A DNA stretch of 64,000 bases from Sipunculus nudus (lineage: Eukaryota > Annelida > Sipuncula > Golfingiida > Sipunculidae). Within the stretch, counting starts at the first letter, position 1, and each line of letters starts with the position of its first letter. The stretch covers positions 22,977,456 to 23,041,455 of the forward strand of contig CM049318.1 of NCBI GenBank assembly GCA_026874595.1, written 5' to 3'. Position numbers and translations under genes: made by a program. Shown one piece after another: positions 43,901 through 53,828 of the stretch. Below the pieces are notes generated by a model. It saw only the letters and a program-made list of their open reading frames with translations, had not been told where the DNA came from and did no database searches.

Positions 43901-46082
43901 ATATGCATGCAACGAATCGTGATGATCAATGCATTAGTTGTTAAGATACTTGAGCTTTTGTATCACATTTTTAAATATTCTGGGGAGTACTTCTGAGCCC
44001 AAAAAAATGGAAGGATATTGGTAGCGGAGACCTAATTTCAGGTTTCCCAGGAGATTTTTTACATACCACTAAGACTGCATAGGGATCATAATCCTACCCC
44101 TTACGGTTACGATTTGTGCCCTGCTAAAGGACGGCCGGACGGCCAGAACGGAATGGCGACGGACAATGGCCCATCGCTATAGCTCAGCATGACTGAGAGT
44201 AAACTGATCTAAAATAAACATGAAGGGAAATCGTGTTACCTAGCAGGAATGTGTATTCGAACGTCAAAATTGCAGGTAATAAGCCTATTCGTTCGATGAA
44301 TTACTGTATGTGGCTAAGCTTAAACATTTGTTTCTTTACCCTTCGTACGTCAGAAAAATCAAACACGAAATTTAACCTTTGAAGGAGAGAGACCTTAAAG
44401 ATCATCGAATGATTATGATATACGGAAGCAAAATCATGTTTCACTTATAAGAAGATCTGTGCTACAAGGAGGAGTGCTATGATTATGCTTGCCGAGTGTA
44501 TCCTCAGTTCCCCGATAAAGAAAATAATCTATATGTAAGGATAATACAATGTGATAGGTCCTTAACTGGGCGAGAGGATTGAACTTCAAATGAATGGCTC
44601 AGCGAGGAATCATATAATCGGTCTTACACTTCACCTGGTTTTCATATCTCACAGGAAAGGCTTTATAATGGGATATGCGAAAGTTGTCTTGTAAACAATC
44701 GAGCCATGACAAGATCCATACGTATACTCACAACTTTCACAAACCGCAACGAGTGTTTGGTTGCAATTAACTGTTTCCCACATCACTCTATCAGATGTCA
44801 CTTGTCCAACAGCACAGTTTCCCTGGTGTTCCGGCTGTCCTTCTTGCCAGTGGGAATCGTGTATTACTTTGTTTTCTTAAAACATAAAAGGTATATCTTA
44901 AGACAGTAGTGTGCCACAATTTTATTTTTATTAAACATTTTATGTAACCTAGTCTGTATTATGGGAGTCAAGTCTTTATGTGTAACCCTTTTCGGTGGGA
45001 AAATACCCCAAATTTAAAATCTTTTACCCGTTTGCCAATCTTCCATCCTTAGCCCAATCCAGAAAAAGCTGCAGAGAGCAAACTGAGGAAATTCACTTTT
45101 CTTCTCAGCGAATCTTGAAACTTTCTCCTCTGTATCCATTTTTGCTAGAGTCATTCCCATTTTGGCACACAGCACGCGAGCCCTGTAGAAGTCATTCACG
45201 CCGCAGTCAAATGTATATGTTGTATTTTCAGCAACAAAACAGGGCTCTGATTTAGCACATCTGACTGCACCTAAAACATCAAAGCACAGGGCAGCTGTAC
45301 ATCGCAAATGTGTGCGCAGTAATCCGGAATAGATAGTCTAACTAATGCTTCATTGGTTCTTCGAGGAAATGGGTCCTAATTTGCTGAGTTATATTTCAAA
45401 TACTAAACAACGAATGTTGCGGTAATTGTCCCTCTAATTCCATACGCATCTTTTCTGGCAGGATTAATATGTATGATAAATAGAATGCTATCTTGAAATT
45501 TTAATAATTGATTCACCTTCATCTTGGCATATGTAACCTTCATGGTCTCCGCCATAGTTGCATCGCATTGGTCGCCTCGTACGATCCACCACTGAAATTC
45601 CCGCACACACACGACCCAAGGTATCTAACCCAGCTAAGGCATCCGATCCTGTCAATAAAGGAAAATAATAAGTCGATAATTATATACACATTTTTTATAT
45701 AGAGTGTTTATTTTTTTTCCACAGCTGATACACTGTTTGTTCATACATGCTGAGAGAAACTATCATCTACCGAGAAGTAAGACTATTTTAATTTCGCAGA
45801 GTCATTGAAACAGCTTCTACGCTATTACAGCCATTTTGATCTATAGTATTATGACAATATGTAATACGACACCATTAGTTCCATCCAGCCATGTCCATTT
45901 CTGTAGCTTGTGCCTTTTGAGAGCCATCCATACATGTGTTAAATTGGCATTCCTCATGTATATACATAAACTGGTGTGGTTAGTATTGTCGTCGACAAGG
46001 CGGTGATGGTGATCATAGCTCTGACAAAAGTCCACCGCTTCATCGTGAGGGATCTCATTAGTTGAGTGTACAAAGCTTCCCT
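38549..46082 (-). CDS. C-type lectin-like transmembrane receptor, full gene with two CTLDs
   Basis: Twelve recognised exons on the minus strand: 46082-45873, 45648-45517, 45270-45028, 44866-44732, 42666-42640, 42471-42336, 41900-41802, 41028-40930, 40425-40312, 40104-40059, 39872-39242 and 38742-38549. Their sum is 2066 nt: two leading bases plus 688 whole codons including TAG, with matching phase at every join, which supports the model. Predicted order: CTLD1, CTLD2, short stalk, one membrane span, acidic low-complexity tail, then a ~270-residue globular cytoplasmic region. This is a type I surface receptor in outline. CTLD proteins in molluscs often act in recognition or immunity; that role is inference here. 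The gene straddles the boundary of the array, with lectin exons in unique DNA and all later exons inside unit 4. The signal peptide exon was not found, so the 5' end is incomplete. Confidence 0.75.
39242..39872 (-). CDS. Main cytoplasmic-domain exon of the receptor
   Basis: A 631-nt exon encodes 210 residues, starting ETAESAEIYSDIENNLKRIR. The rest looks like an alternating strand and helix fold, with strands such as GTYIHLQVLSS, PDIVIIIDFP and TDVAALYAP, and an amphipathic segment FREVGSWFAALVSAIVLMYA near the end. A YSDI motif of the YxxI type occurs near the start. I do not recognise the family; TIR, SEFIR or another Rossmann-like domain are guesses only. A diverged, disabled copy at 54.3-54.9 kb conserves the strand pattern, which argues that this was once a real protein domain. 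Confidence 0.8.
40059..40425 (-). CDS. Q_A tail exon and 46-nt exon of the receptor
   Basis: Q_A (40425-40312, 114 nt) encodes QTIHLEDTATIITMPAERDP and continues to SSIIPRH. The 46-nt exon (40104-40059) encodes YADQQALNGTEAGKE. Acceptors are TTTTACAG and ACTTCCAG; donors are CAG/GTGAGA and GAG/GTTGAT. Split codons give arginine between them and a clean phase-0 join to the main exon. The sequence is polar with no domain I recognise. A decayed duplicate of Q_A lies ~840 bp upstream. Confidence 0.68.
40930..41900 (-). CDS. Two acidic tail exons E_B and E_A of the receptor
   Basis: E_B (41900-41802) and E_A (41028-40930) are each 99 nt, with the same phase and the same TATAG acceptor and GG/GTAACA donor. 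They encode 32 residues each: E_B includes PTEEAEEGLLASSQEATENN and E_A includes RDEAVAGLPALSQEAAENK. They are clearly paralogous, copied as part of a nested ~840-880 bp duplication. The segment is glutamate-rich, low in hydrophobics and likely disordered, linking membrane and globular tail. Exon number could change without a frame shift. Confidence 0.72.
41210..41278 (-). pseudogene. Decayed Q-type exon (Q_B) with lost splice acceptor
   Basis: The frame still reads QTKHVEDIAIRINTMPVDRD, matching QTIHLEDTATIITMPAERDP of the active Q_A exon. The acceptor AG has become TG and the donor end has diverged, so it should be skipped; splicing E_B to E_A directly keeps the frame. The same lesion is in every copy: 390-458, 10595-10663, 20805-20873 and 31003-31071. 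Confidence 0.7.
42336..42471 (-). CDS. Transmembrane exon of the receptor
   Basis: This 136-nt exon reads ISPDVIDNW, then a ~24-residue hydrophobic span (including VLAASVVLTVLIVCAVIF), then HWLKNKIRKRENDS. The basic cluster after the span fits a type I orientation with a cytoplasmic C-terminus. The acceptor follows TTTCCATTAG and the donor is AAG/GTATGT. The phase (two leading and two trailing bases) fits both neighbours. Confidence 0.85.
42640..42666 (-). CDS. 27-nt stalk mini-exon of the receptor
   Basis: A polypyrimidine-AG acceptor (TTTGTTTCAG) and a GTGAGA donor flank 27 nt encoding TLPTVADP with split codons at both ends. Because 27 is a multiple of three, the exon can be skipped without changing frame. 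It lies in a local tandem repeat whose upstream neighbour carries a decayed copy of the same exon. Equivalent exons in the array are at 1827-1853, 12028-12054, 22234-22260 and 32432-32458. Confidence 0.6.
44475..44731. other. Array exit: unique intron sequence next to CTLD2
   Basis: The array sequence ends at 44474; the next bases differ from the four inner junctions, which continue TTCGAGTTTATGC. This stretch is the intron between the CTLD2 exon and the mini-exon of the full gene, and it is the part that is missing from the inner units. Confidence 0.8.
44732..45270 (-). CDS. CTLD2 exon pair of the receptor
   Basis: Exons 45270-45028 (243 nt) and 44866-44732 (135 nt) join in phase 1 to give valine. 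The domain starts with RCAKSEPC and continues through YTFDCGVNDFYRARVLCAKM, LAKMDTEEKV and FFWIGLRMEDW, then WQEGQPEHQGNCAV and MWETVNCNQTLVAVCES. This is a complete long-form CTLD. The loop triplet reads QPE where galactose-type lectins have QPD, and the WND position reads WET. NTT and NQT are possible glycosylation sites. The last base (T) joins either the 27-nt stalk exon or, in the same phase, the transmembrane exon directly. The domain lies 258 bp outside the array edge. Confidence 0.86.
45517..46082 (-). CDS. CTLD1 exon pair of the receptor
   Basis: Two exons, 46082-45873 and 45648-45517, split the domain after the motif WTWLDGTNG, with a phase-1 join giving glycine. Hallmarks in order: DEAVDFCQSYDHHHRLVD (helix 1 with cysteine), HVWMALKR (the equivalent of the WIGL strand), WTWLDG, then GRVCAGISV and GDHEGYICQ, which carry the closing disulphide cysteines. 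Two N-glycosylation sequons, NHT and NLT, are present. No EPN or QPD sugar-specificity motif and no WND calcium motif is visible, so classical calcium-dependent sugar binding is doubtful. The first strand of the fold (normally a cysteine and GW motif) should be on an upstream exon that I could not place. Confidence 0.82.
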
Positions 46083-46999
46083 CTGAAAGTATCGCATGTA
46101 ATCGGTATGAATTACTAAAAGATGAATGGTTTTTCTCACATTTTGGAAGTTACACTGTATTTGTTTAAGATACAGATTAATATCTGATATCTTAGGAACA
46201 GCACACCATAGAGATAATAGTATACTTTTAACAAGAAATGATTTCGATTTGTGTGCCAAATATAATACGCCTATAAATAGAATCGATAATACAATATGTT
46301 TTCGGAGTGTTTCTGACTTCCGGTGTAGCGTATTTATTCGCCTTCGTGGGACGGGTATCTGACCTCCAGGGCTGCGTTCTTAAACCGCAAGACCTGACGC
46401 TGACACAAACTTTGAGACGTCAAAATGGCCAAGCTCTAGGTCTCCATTGAGCTATACCATTTGAGAATATAAAAGATTTTGTTTGTTCGAATGTTTGTTC
46501 GAGCAACAGGGGTTGGTTATATATGTACATGAAAATTAACTGATTAAGTGCATATAAATAAGACAGAATTAAAACCATATCTAATCAACCATTTCGCAAA
46601 ATTTCATTACGTTCGCGCGAGATTTCATACTGTTACACACATAATCACTCTGCTCGTTCCTAATCACGATGTTCAATGTGTAGTGATTGTGGAAATTTAC
46701 TACGACCCTAGACCCCTGTCGCACGAAGCAGGCCCCTTCCCGTGATCAAGTGCCCCTCGCTCTACTTCGTACCCCTCCCTCCCCTCTCCCTTCCCACCCC
46801 GCCGTAGGGAAGACGGTCACAATTTTAACATCCAATAATAAGGTCTGTGTAATAAAATCTTACCTATATTGTACAAGAGATAAGTAACAATAACGCCACG
46901 GAGGTATATCTGAAAGAAGGATGAAAACAAAATCATCATTTAGATAATGCTAATTCACTGGGAGTTATGTAAATAAAATAAATTGGCCAGATTTAATCG
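46083..46999. other. Upstream region of receptor gene, missing exon not located
   Basis: The first recognised exon at 46082 starts within a codon, so at least one more coding exon lies upstream. I found no clear cysteine and GW start of CTLD1 nor a signal peptide here. The short frames on both strands have no support. Confidence 0.4.
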
Positions 47000-47165
47000 T
47001 CTGGGGCCTGTTGCAATAACATTTTACTGGACTTAAGCCCATTTTGAGGCCTAAATACCATGGTTACAATTGTGACGTCATAATGGTTACCATGGTGACA
47101 CACAGATGCCCCTGGGCTTAAGTCACCTACATGACTTAAGTCACCTTATTGCAACACACCCCTGA
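47000..47165. mobile_element. Short MITE with 20-bp inverted ends
   Basis: The left end TCTGGGGCCTGTTGCAATAA is matched by the right end read on the other strand, TCAGGGGTGTGTTGCAATAA (17 of 20 bases). Inside are ACTTAAGCCC and GGGCTTAAGT in inverted order and a CCATGGTTAC / GGTTACCATGG pair, so the whole 166-bp element can fold back. No target duplication was certain, so the superfamily is open. Confidence 0.7.
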
Positions 47166-47364
47166 TGTATATATGACCTAGATGGTACATCATTCTTTTC
47201 TTATAATGACATGCCTGACATTACTGTCATCACGAAATTGTTTCATGTTATATATACACGCATTTAGTTGTCTAGAACAGTGGCAGACGCTGGTGTAACA
47301 AAGACACATGCACAACTAGTAAAGCAACAAAACCAGATATACAAATTCCAAACACGATACTCAC

Positions 47365-47450
47365 CATGTTGTAGTCGGGTTCCGGCAAATTGCGCTTGGG
47401 ACGATATATTGACAGGGTCAAGCAAGGTTATGAGCACCGTTGCCTACATT
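47365..47450 (-). CDS. Candidate first exon of receptor gene (5' limit unknown)
   Basis: A donor in the context CTACAACATG/GTGAGTATCG is conserved in the diverged duplicate at 58858, suggesting a real exon end. The ATG directly before the donor could be the start codon, or the exon may be untranslated, since other frames across it hold stops or disagree between the two copies. The link to the exon at 46082 is not shown. Confidence 0.3.
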
Positions 47451-48245
47451 GAGTAAAATGTAGGCATAACTTCCATATTACCAAACCTTCCGGATGTGGT
47501 GATAACTAGTTTTTTAACATATAAAACACCGCAAGTCATGTTGATGTATAACTGGACTTTGGAACGTGTCTCTGTGCCTTCCGCTTAAGCTACGCACAAC
47601 AGGCCCTATGAAACATCAGCCACAAAAACATTGCCAAACCAAAGTCACGAGCTACATGGTCCACCGTGCTTATGGCTGGAAATCCCATGTAAGGATTCAC
47701 GTAAAGCTGGATATTTAAAGGGCGTTGCAGGAGATACCCCTTTGTATCCTGTCATATTTGCGATCGTAGAAATTCAAGTCATTGATGACATATCCGGGAA
47801 AAAACCAGACATAATATATTTTCTTCTGACACTCAGACTCGCAAAAGGTTAAAACTGCGCCGCCTATATCAAGATATAAGACTACGTGACCCAGGCGGCA
47901 CGGCATTTACTGTAAGCAAGTTTCGTTTGGTCAGTTATTGTTACTTTATGTAGCTGGCACAAAATGCAGGGAATAAACTCTCAGTTGTGCAAAAACGCAA
48001 TTTGATATGCTGCTCTGCTAAATAAACTTCCTCTTTATTGTTGATTTGTTTAATATTATTCAAGGAATATTACACGTCTTTTCGAACTTTTCAAATATTA
48101 CAATTTGAAACACGCATAATATCATATCCAATTTATTGTCATAATTTCAGCCTTCACAGGCGACTTCACAGTAAACGGGTTTGACGATATATGCATATAT
48201 ACGTAAGGCTTTGCAAGATTGTAATAGATCGGAGAGTCAAGTAAT

Positions 48246-48550
<305 letters not shown>

Positions 48551-49429
48551 TCATGTATTTGGAAATGATAAGTTGTTCTTTTGCATGTTATACATTTGAG
48601 TCTACCTTTAACTTGGCTTTTATATACCTTGTATCTAGTATTGTTTATTATCTGAACTCGAATATACAACGCTAGTATCTTGGTAATAATCCCGGGTGTC
48701 CACAGCTGTATTTTTAGCTTGTCCTGAAAGTCTGACGGACGGAACAGACTATTTGTTGTGTTATGGTCAAATAGTTGTCCACAGAATCTGAAACAGCAAG
48801 CCGTTAGAATCCAATTAACCAGTGCCGTTTCCACTAAGCACGTATTTCTACTTCAGTGTCTGAAGTTAGCACCACCTATAGCTTTAAAGTTGGCCCTGGG
48901 GATGAGCATCTTTAGCACTGTATAAAATGTTATATTAGCCACATCACTGCTGGCTTGGCGTGAAAGAGTTGTCACCGAATATTCCCCATTGTGAGAGAAG
49001 TTTCAAGCAATTATCTGGTCTTAGGTAGCAAATGTCTTTCATAAGGGAAAAGAAAAACAATCCATGTTAATGTAAAATTATTAAGCCGCCATATTGACTG
49101 CTATTTAAATGAATAAGATACCAGCAAACACAGATTTTAATACTCTGACTGTACACAGGAGAATTACAACAATAACAAGAACAACAATGGCAGCCATTTT
49201 TTAAGTCGACTAGATTTGTTAATCATGCGAATTTTTTAATTCAGCGATATTTCAGTCAGACTCAATGGATTAACTTACCCTAGATGCCGAATAACCTATA
49301 ATGTGCACACTTAAATAGCAACTCTAAGAAAAACAAATGATTGTTCGCCTATACAGGGGTTTGAAGGCTACTGTGAAAATAACAAAAAGCTTTTGTTAGT
49401 GTCAGTACTTTTCTTTGTTTAACACATTC

Positions 49430-50390
49430 ACTGCTGAGCCGACTTTTCCTCCAGTGGCAGGGATTGCAACAGTCTCAGGGAGGTCCAAGTGAGTAAGTTT
49501 TAGAGCATTTGATGTAACGAGGGTGTGAATTCCACCTGGTCCTAAGACCATAAAACCTGGGCATGTGTTATGCATGGAAGGAAGTTATGACCTAGTTAAT
49601 TAGCTAATTGTAGCTAGAACCACCTTTCAAGAAAATGTGCGAGCGAACACGCACACTAACACACACATACTCACATATATATTAAAGAAGAGACGCCTTT
49701 TAGATAGACTAACTTGTTTAATAACACACGAGCTTCCGAAGCGCACAGGTAACTTCATCAGGTGGCAACTAAGGAGGGACATGTAGAGAGATGTTATATA
49801 TGGTGGAACGACAATGTATAGAGTCCATAATGCCAAAAAAATGTGTTTACATTCTGATTGGATATTTAGTAATAGTATAACTATGGTGCCCTGTGTGGGC
49901 GTTGTACAGTGTAGTACGCATCACCTCACTAGGGATTTCCGCGAAACGGCACGAAGGTCGACGTTATCCACATTATACGTCACGCCGAAGGGTCGCTTTT
50001 TCCAAAGTGCGGCCCTCCAAGGTACAGCCCGTCAAACAGTAGTCCCTACCCAAGTCGCCCATCGAATGCCAAAATCGGTCGAGGGTGTGCCGCGAACCGG
50101 ATACTCAACCCTACTCCCTTTGTTCGGGAGAGGGAGGTACGATTTCCCAATGCTCTGTCTGGCCCGGGAGTTGTCTCTCCCTGCCCGACCATCGGGCCCG
50201 TTCGATGTTCCATGCTAGGCCGACGGTATGCAAAGGTAAAAAATAAAAAAATAAACGTAAACGTAAGTAATATGAAAAAGCTTAATAAAGTAAAATAAAA
50301 CACGTGTTGATTATGCAAAAAATGTAGTAATAAATATTAACAAAATATTAAACATAGTACTGATAATAATAATAATAATAATAATAATAG
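49430..50390. mobile_element. ~0.96 kb insertion of unknown type
   Basis: The flanking sequence (ending GTGTCAGTACTTTTC and resuming near 50395) is continuous in the duplicate at about 61345-61430, which has only an (AT)n tract at this point. The segment is therefore an insertion here or a deletion there. It holds a GC-rich part (49910-50220) unlike its surroundings and an (ATA)n tract near 50360. A 134-residue plus frame at 49814-50218 has no known domain. No terminal repeats or target duplication were identified. Confidence 0.5.
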
Positions 50391-50884
50391 GCGATCATAT
50401 ATAAATATATACTTCTTTAGGAATCTAATTTTCTTATCATGCGAACTAAATAATATTTTCTCATTTATTTCAACATCTGCCATTTGCCATCTATCATCTG
50501 CGTATAATATCTTGTTACTGTGGTATCGCTGGCGCAATATTTTGTTTAACCCAACTTATGTATTTCCATAAGATACATGAAGGTTTCTTTTCAGCTTAAG
50601 TGGCATTTCCGGTATAAATAAAGTCCGGCATAAAGCAATATCTGGCCTGAAAATTGAATAAATTAGCACCGATTAACTAGACGTAACCGCATAGATCTTT
50701 CGATTTATTTTATTATTTATTTTATCATAATGTAATTTTGGATGGAAGAAATTACTTCTCTACAAATACAAATTGATGATCATCCTATCTGTTTAAAAAA
50801 AAACGTATAATTTGTGTATGGATTTATTTTCATTATGATGATTTTATTACGTTTTACATAAATCGTACACTAATTTTGCTGCTT

Positions 50885-50995
50885 ACCTTCCGAGTGCGCT
50901 CACCCTGGGTCGGGGCCGACTTTGAAAAAAATCTCAACGACTACTCTTAGATTCGAACTCACGATCGCCCGCAATTGAGTCCTCTGGGCCACAGA
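50885..50995 (-). mobile_element. tRNA-derived SINE relic
   Basis: On the minus strand there is a tRNA-like head with GTGGCCCAGAGGACTC and a B-box-like GAGTTCGAATCTAAG, followed by AGTCGGCCCCGACCCAGGGTG. A diverged partner lies at the matching place in the other flank copy (61830-61965), so the insertion is older than that duplication. It is not a functional tRNA gene. Confidence 0.55.
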
Positions 50996-51000
50996 CGATA

Positions 51001-53828
51001 TTTTTTGTTTCATAATTCACACTGCTAGGTAGATTCTAATTAGATTATTCCTTTTCTGTGCCCTTTCGTATGCTTTGAATTATTTAAAAGTAGTTGGTAA
51101 ATTGTGATTACACCAAATTAAAAAAATATATATACATAAACTCCAAGACGTACGCAGTAAAAACTGTTCACAGGGTTGTCAATTGCGAAGGCCTTCGACC
51201 GAGTGCCAATTAGTGTAATTGTATTCGTGTTTTCTTTTGTATTAGTGATCGGTAATCAAATGATGGATACTACCTTTATTTGTAGTTTAAAACAAGTTTG
51301 ACAGATTCCACTTTTTTTCTCTTAGTTACTTTTCTACAAAATCTTTTAGTAAGGAACCAAAGTTGACATTTTGAGTTTTACCTACGACGTAACATACTAA
51401 TGTCCGCATGACACTGCAAAGCACAAGTCTTGTCAGCTTAGTCAACTGGGTCAAAATTTGAAAATGGCTAAACAATTCATCGAAAACCGATAGTGTTTCT
51501 TCAACATACCTTTAGAGTAATAAAAAGCCAATAGACCAAATTGACAACATATTCCATTCTGGCCGAAATAATGAATTATTTCCGTTGATGTGTTCATTTC
51601 TTTATTTTTTTTAAGTAAGATATATATGCACACCACTGCTTATTCATGTATTTTTTTTAAATGTTTTTGTGCACAGCACTGTTAATTTCAAAATGCAAAC
51701 GGGCACCGGCTGGTTTGTGCGTTGGATACTAATGTTTTATGTATCATGGAGTATATTTTAATTAACGTTAGTGTATCAAATAAACTATGAGGTCGTACGG
51801 AATTGATCTGCAGGGGCCTGACCAAAGCCCCTGTCACAAAGGGTTTAAGTTGGTCTCAATGCCAGTTTAATATTTTTGACAATTATACCCGACGTCCCGG
51901 CCCAGCGCAGAGGGAGTTTCTATATACAAGTGTATGGAATGTTCTGGACAGAATACTCAAGGAATACACAGAGTATATGAAAAGTACATATATAACTGGC
52001 CTAGCTGGCCAGAGAGAACTGCTTCTGCTATAATGTATCTGTAAATAATGGCGCCATCCTCTGCTAAATTTGCTTGCAAGTCACATTTTATACAGTTGCG
52101 GATTTATCCGATAATATTATTATAATGAAGTGGTGCTATTACATGTGCCGTCACATAGGTTAACATGGTCCATTGAAAAGAACTTACAACTACAATGTTT
52201 GGACAAAAGGCAAAACGGCGTCAAATATTAAACATGTCACAGCAAGTTTGTTTATAAATTATTACGGGTTTTCCTCTCCTGCCAGCGGCTGTTTGTAACA
52301 TGCGGCTAAGTGATATTTTACATAATAAGACCAAGATTATGGATTGTGGGTTTCAATACCGGCCTTATAGTTAAGCCAACCAAGGAAGTGCCAGGGCAAT
52401 TTGCAACCCACACGTTGCATTCTCACCTGGACATATATAATGCACTCTTTTCTTTTGTACATTAAGTTTTTCTTTTTTTATTTAGATATAGACGGTATCA
52501 TGATGGAACGCTTGATCAAACCTTTGATGACGCGAAGGAGTTGTAGCTTGGTTGTTTATTTTCTGCAGAGTTAGTTTTCTTGCCTGTTTCAAACTAAAGT
52601 ATTTGATGTGTTCTATTTTAAGATGCTACTGAATCTCTTCCCACTGATTATTAACCGGTGTGGTACTTATCGATTTTAACTTGACAAGTTCCTCTTGTAA
52701 TTTTAAACATATTATACATTATTCTTTCAAGAGCAATAAAACAACACTCGACTTGTATCATCTTCAGTCACTCTACTTGTAATTATCGTCGGTATTGAAG
52801 GTTTCCTGGAAAATGAATTACTGCAAGCTTTTAAGCCTGAAAAAAAACAAATCGTGTGTCCTCCTGTCTAATGATTAAGTGGTTTATATACCATCATATA
52901 AATACGTCTCTTTGAAAGAATTATCTAAAATTAAGTCTGGCCTTATAGATAAAGTGGTACTGAGATAAGCTTTTATTCCAGTATTCTAATAATATAATTT
53001 ATACTATTAATATATATCCAGTTTAAAAAATGTTGATAAATATTCCGATTACTGCTTTTTCGTTCATATTCTTTATATTAAATGTCCTGGACAATTGGTA
53101 TAAGGTTCTTCACATATTACAGACAAATCACTAAATAAAAAATGCAATTAATTCATTAAACAAGCATATTTCATCAAATATTATATGAAATCATTGTTAC
53201 ACAACTGAAATAGATCTGAAATCATAGGACTGACATGTGATAATTATTTTTTTGGCATTCAATTAAATAAAACTATTAATCAAGCTCACCCTTTACACAT
53301 ATTTCACCATCAGACATGCATCAAAGCAGTGCTTCTCATAGCGAGTTGCGTTTTCGTGCTTCTGTATTATATATAATACAATTTTTCTTTGTGGATTCTG
53401 ATTAGATGACACACAATGTAGTGTTAAATGCTTTGATTACATGAACAAAACTGGGTTTAATGTTCATACAGGTCTCCAATTAAGTTATAATAAATACTCG
53501 GAATACTTATTGGAGAATATATTATGTTCCCATTTTCACGTGACTGGATAAAGTAAAATATTACATTACCGCCAAGAGATTTTTAAATTGCAACATGTCT
53601 TTAAGTACCAAAAAAAAAAAAAACAATACAGAGATTTGTGTTTATAGAGGCTGTGTGGAGAACTCGCCCCTTCAATTTGTATCTCTCGAAACGTTTATTG
53701 AAATTTACTGCGTAACAAAGCCTAAACGACTTTTTAATATATTTTGCGACGACGTACTTTTTTCCCCATAAATGTGGAAATTCTAGTCTTTTTTATTACT
53801 GTGTAAAGGATCATTATACCTCGGTACT
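51001..53828. other. Intergenic, no gene supported
   Basis: AT-rich DNA between the 5' flank of the receptor and the 3' end of the diverged pseudogene. I see no splice-consistent coding exons. The 76-residue plus frame at 51803-52033 stands alone without a domain signature. The AT-rich 52900-53640 stretch ends in a poly-A run near 53615. Confidence 0.5.

Larger units (their letters stand above)
1..44474. repeat. Tandem array of ~10.2 kb unit (one partial plus four full copies)
   Basis: The same sequence recurs head to tail with spacings of 10209, 10202, 10208 and 10201 bp, measured at the shared string that begins the window (positions 1, 10210, 20412, 30620, 40821). Copies differ only by scattered substitutions and by length changes in (AT)n, poly-G and poly-T runs. 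The natural unit edges are set by the junction where the last copy leaves the array: unit edges fall at 3660/3661, 13861/13862, 24067/24068, 34266/34267 and 44474/44475. The left end of the array is outside the window. Each unit carries minus-strand exons for the membrane-proximal and cytoplasmic half of a receptor gene. Near-identity means recent amplification, ongoing homogenisation, or possibly an assembly artefact. Confidence 0.97.

Noticed and set aside
1-44474. CRISPR-like or satellite DNA array
   Set aside because: Repeats are ~10 kb gene-containing units in a eukaryotic context, not short repeats with spacers or simple satellite monomers.
49735-49775. Hammerhead ribozyme or Penelope-type element end on the minus strand
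   Set aside because: CTGATGAAG is present but the second conserved core reads GGAAG and not CGAAA, and no closing stem was found; too weak.
49814-50218. 134-residue plus-strand gene in the GC-rich insertion
   Set aside because: The composition is unusual but there are no recognisable domain, splice or promoter signals, and the segment is an insertion absent from the paired flank copy.
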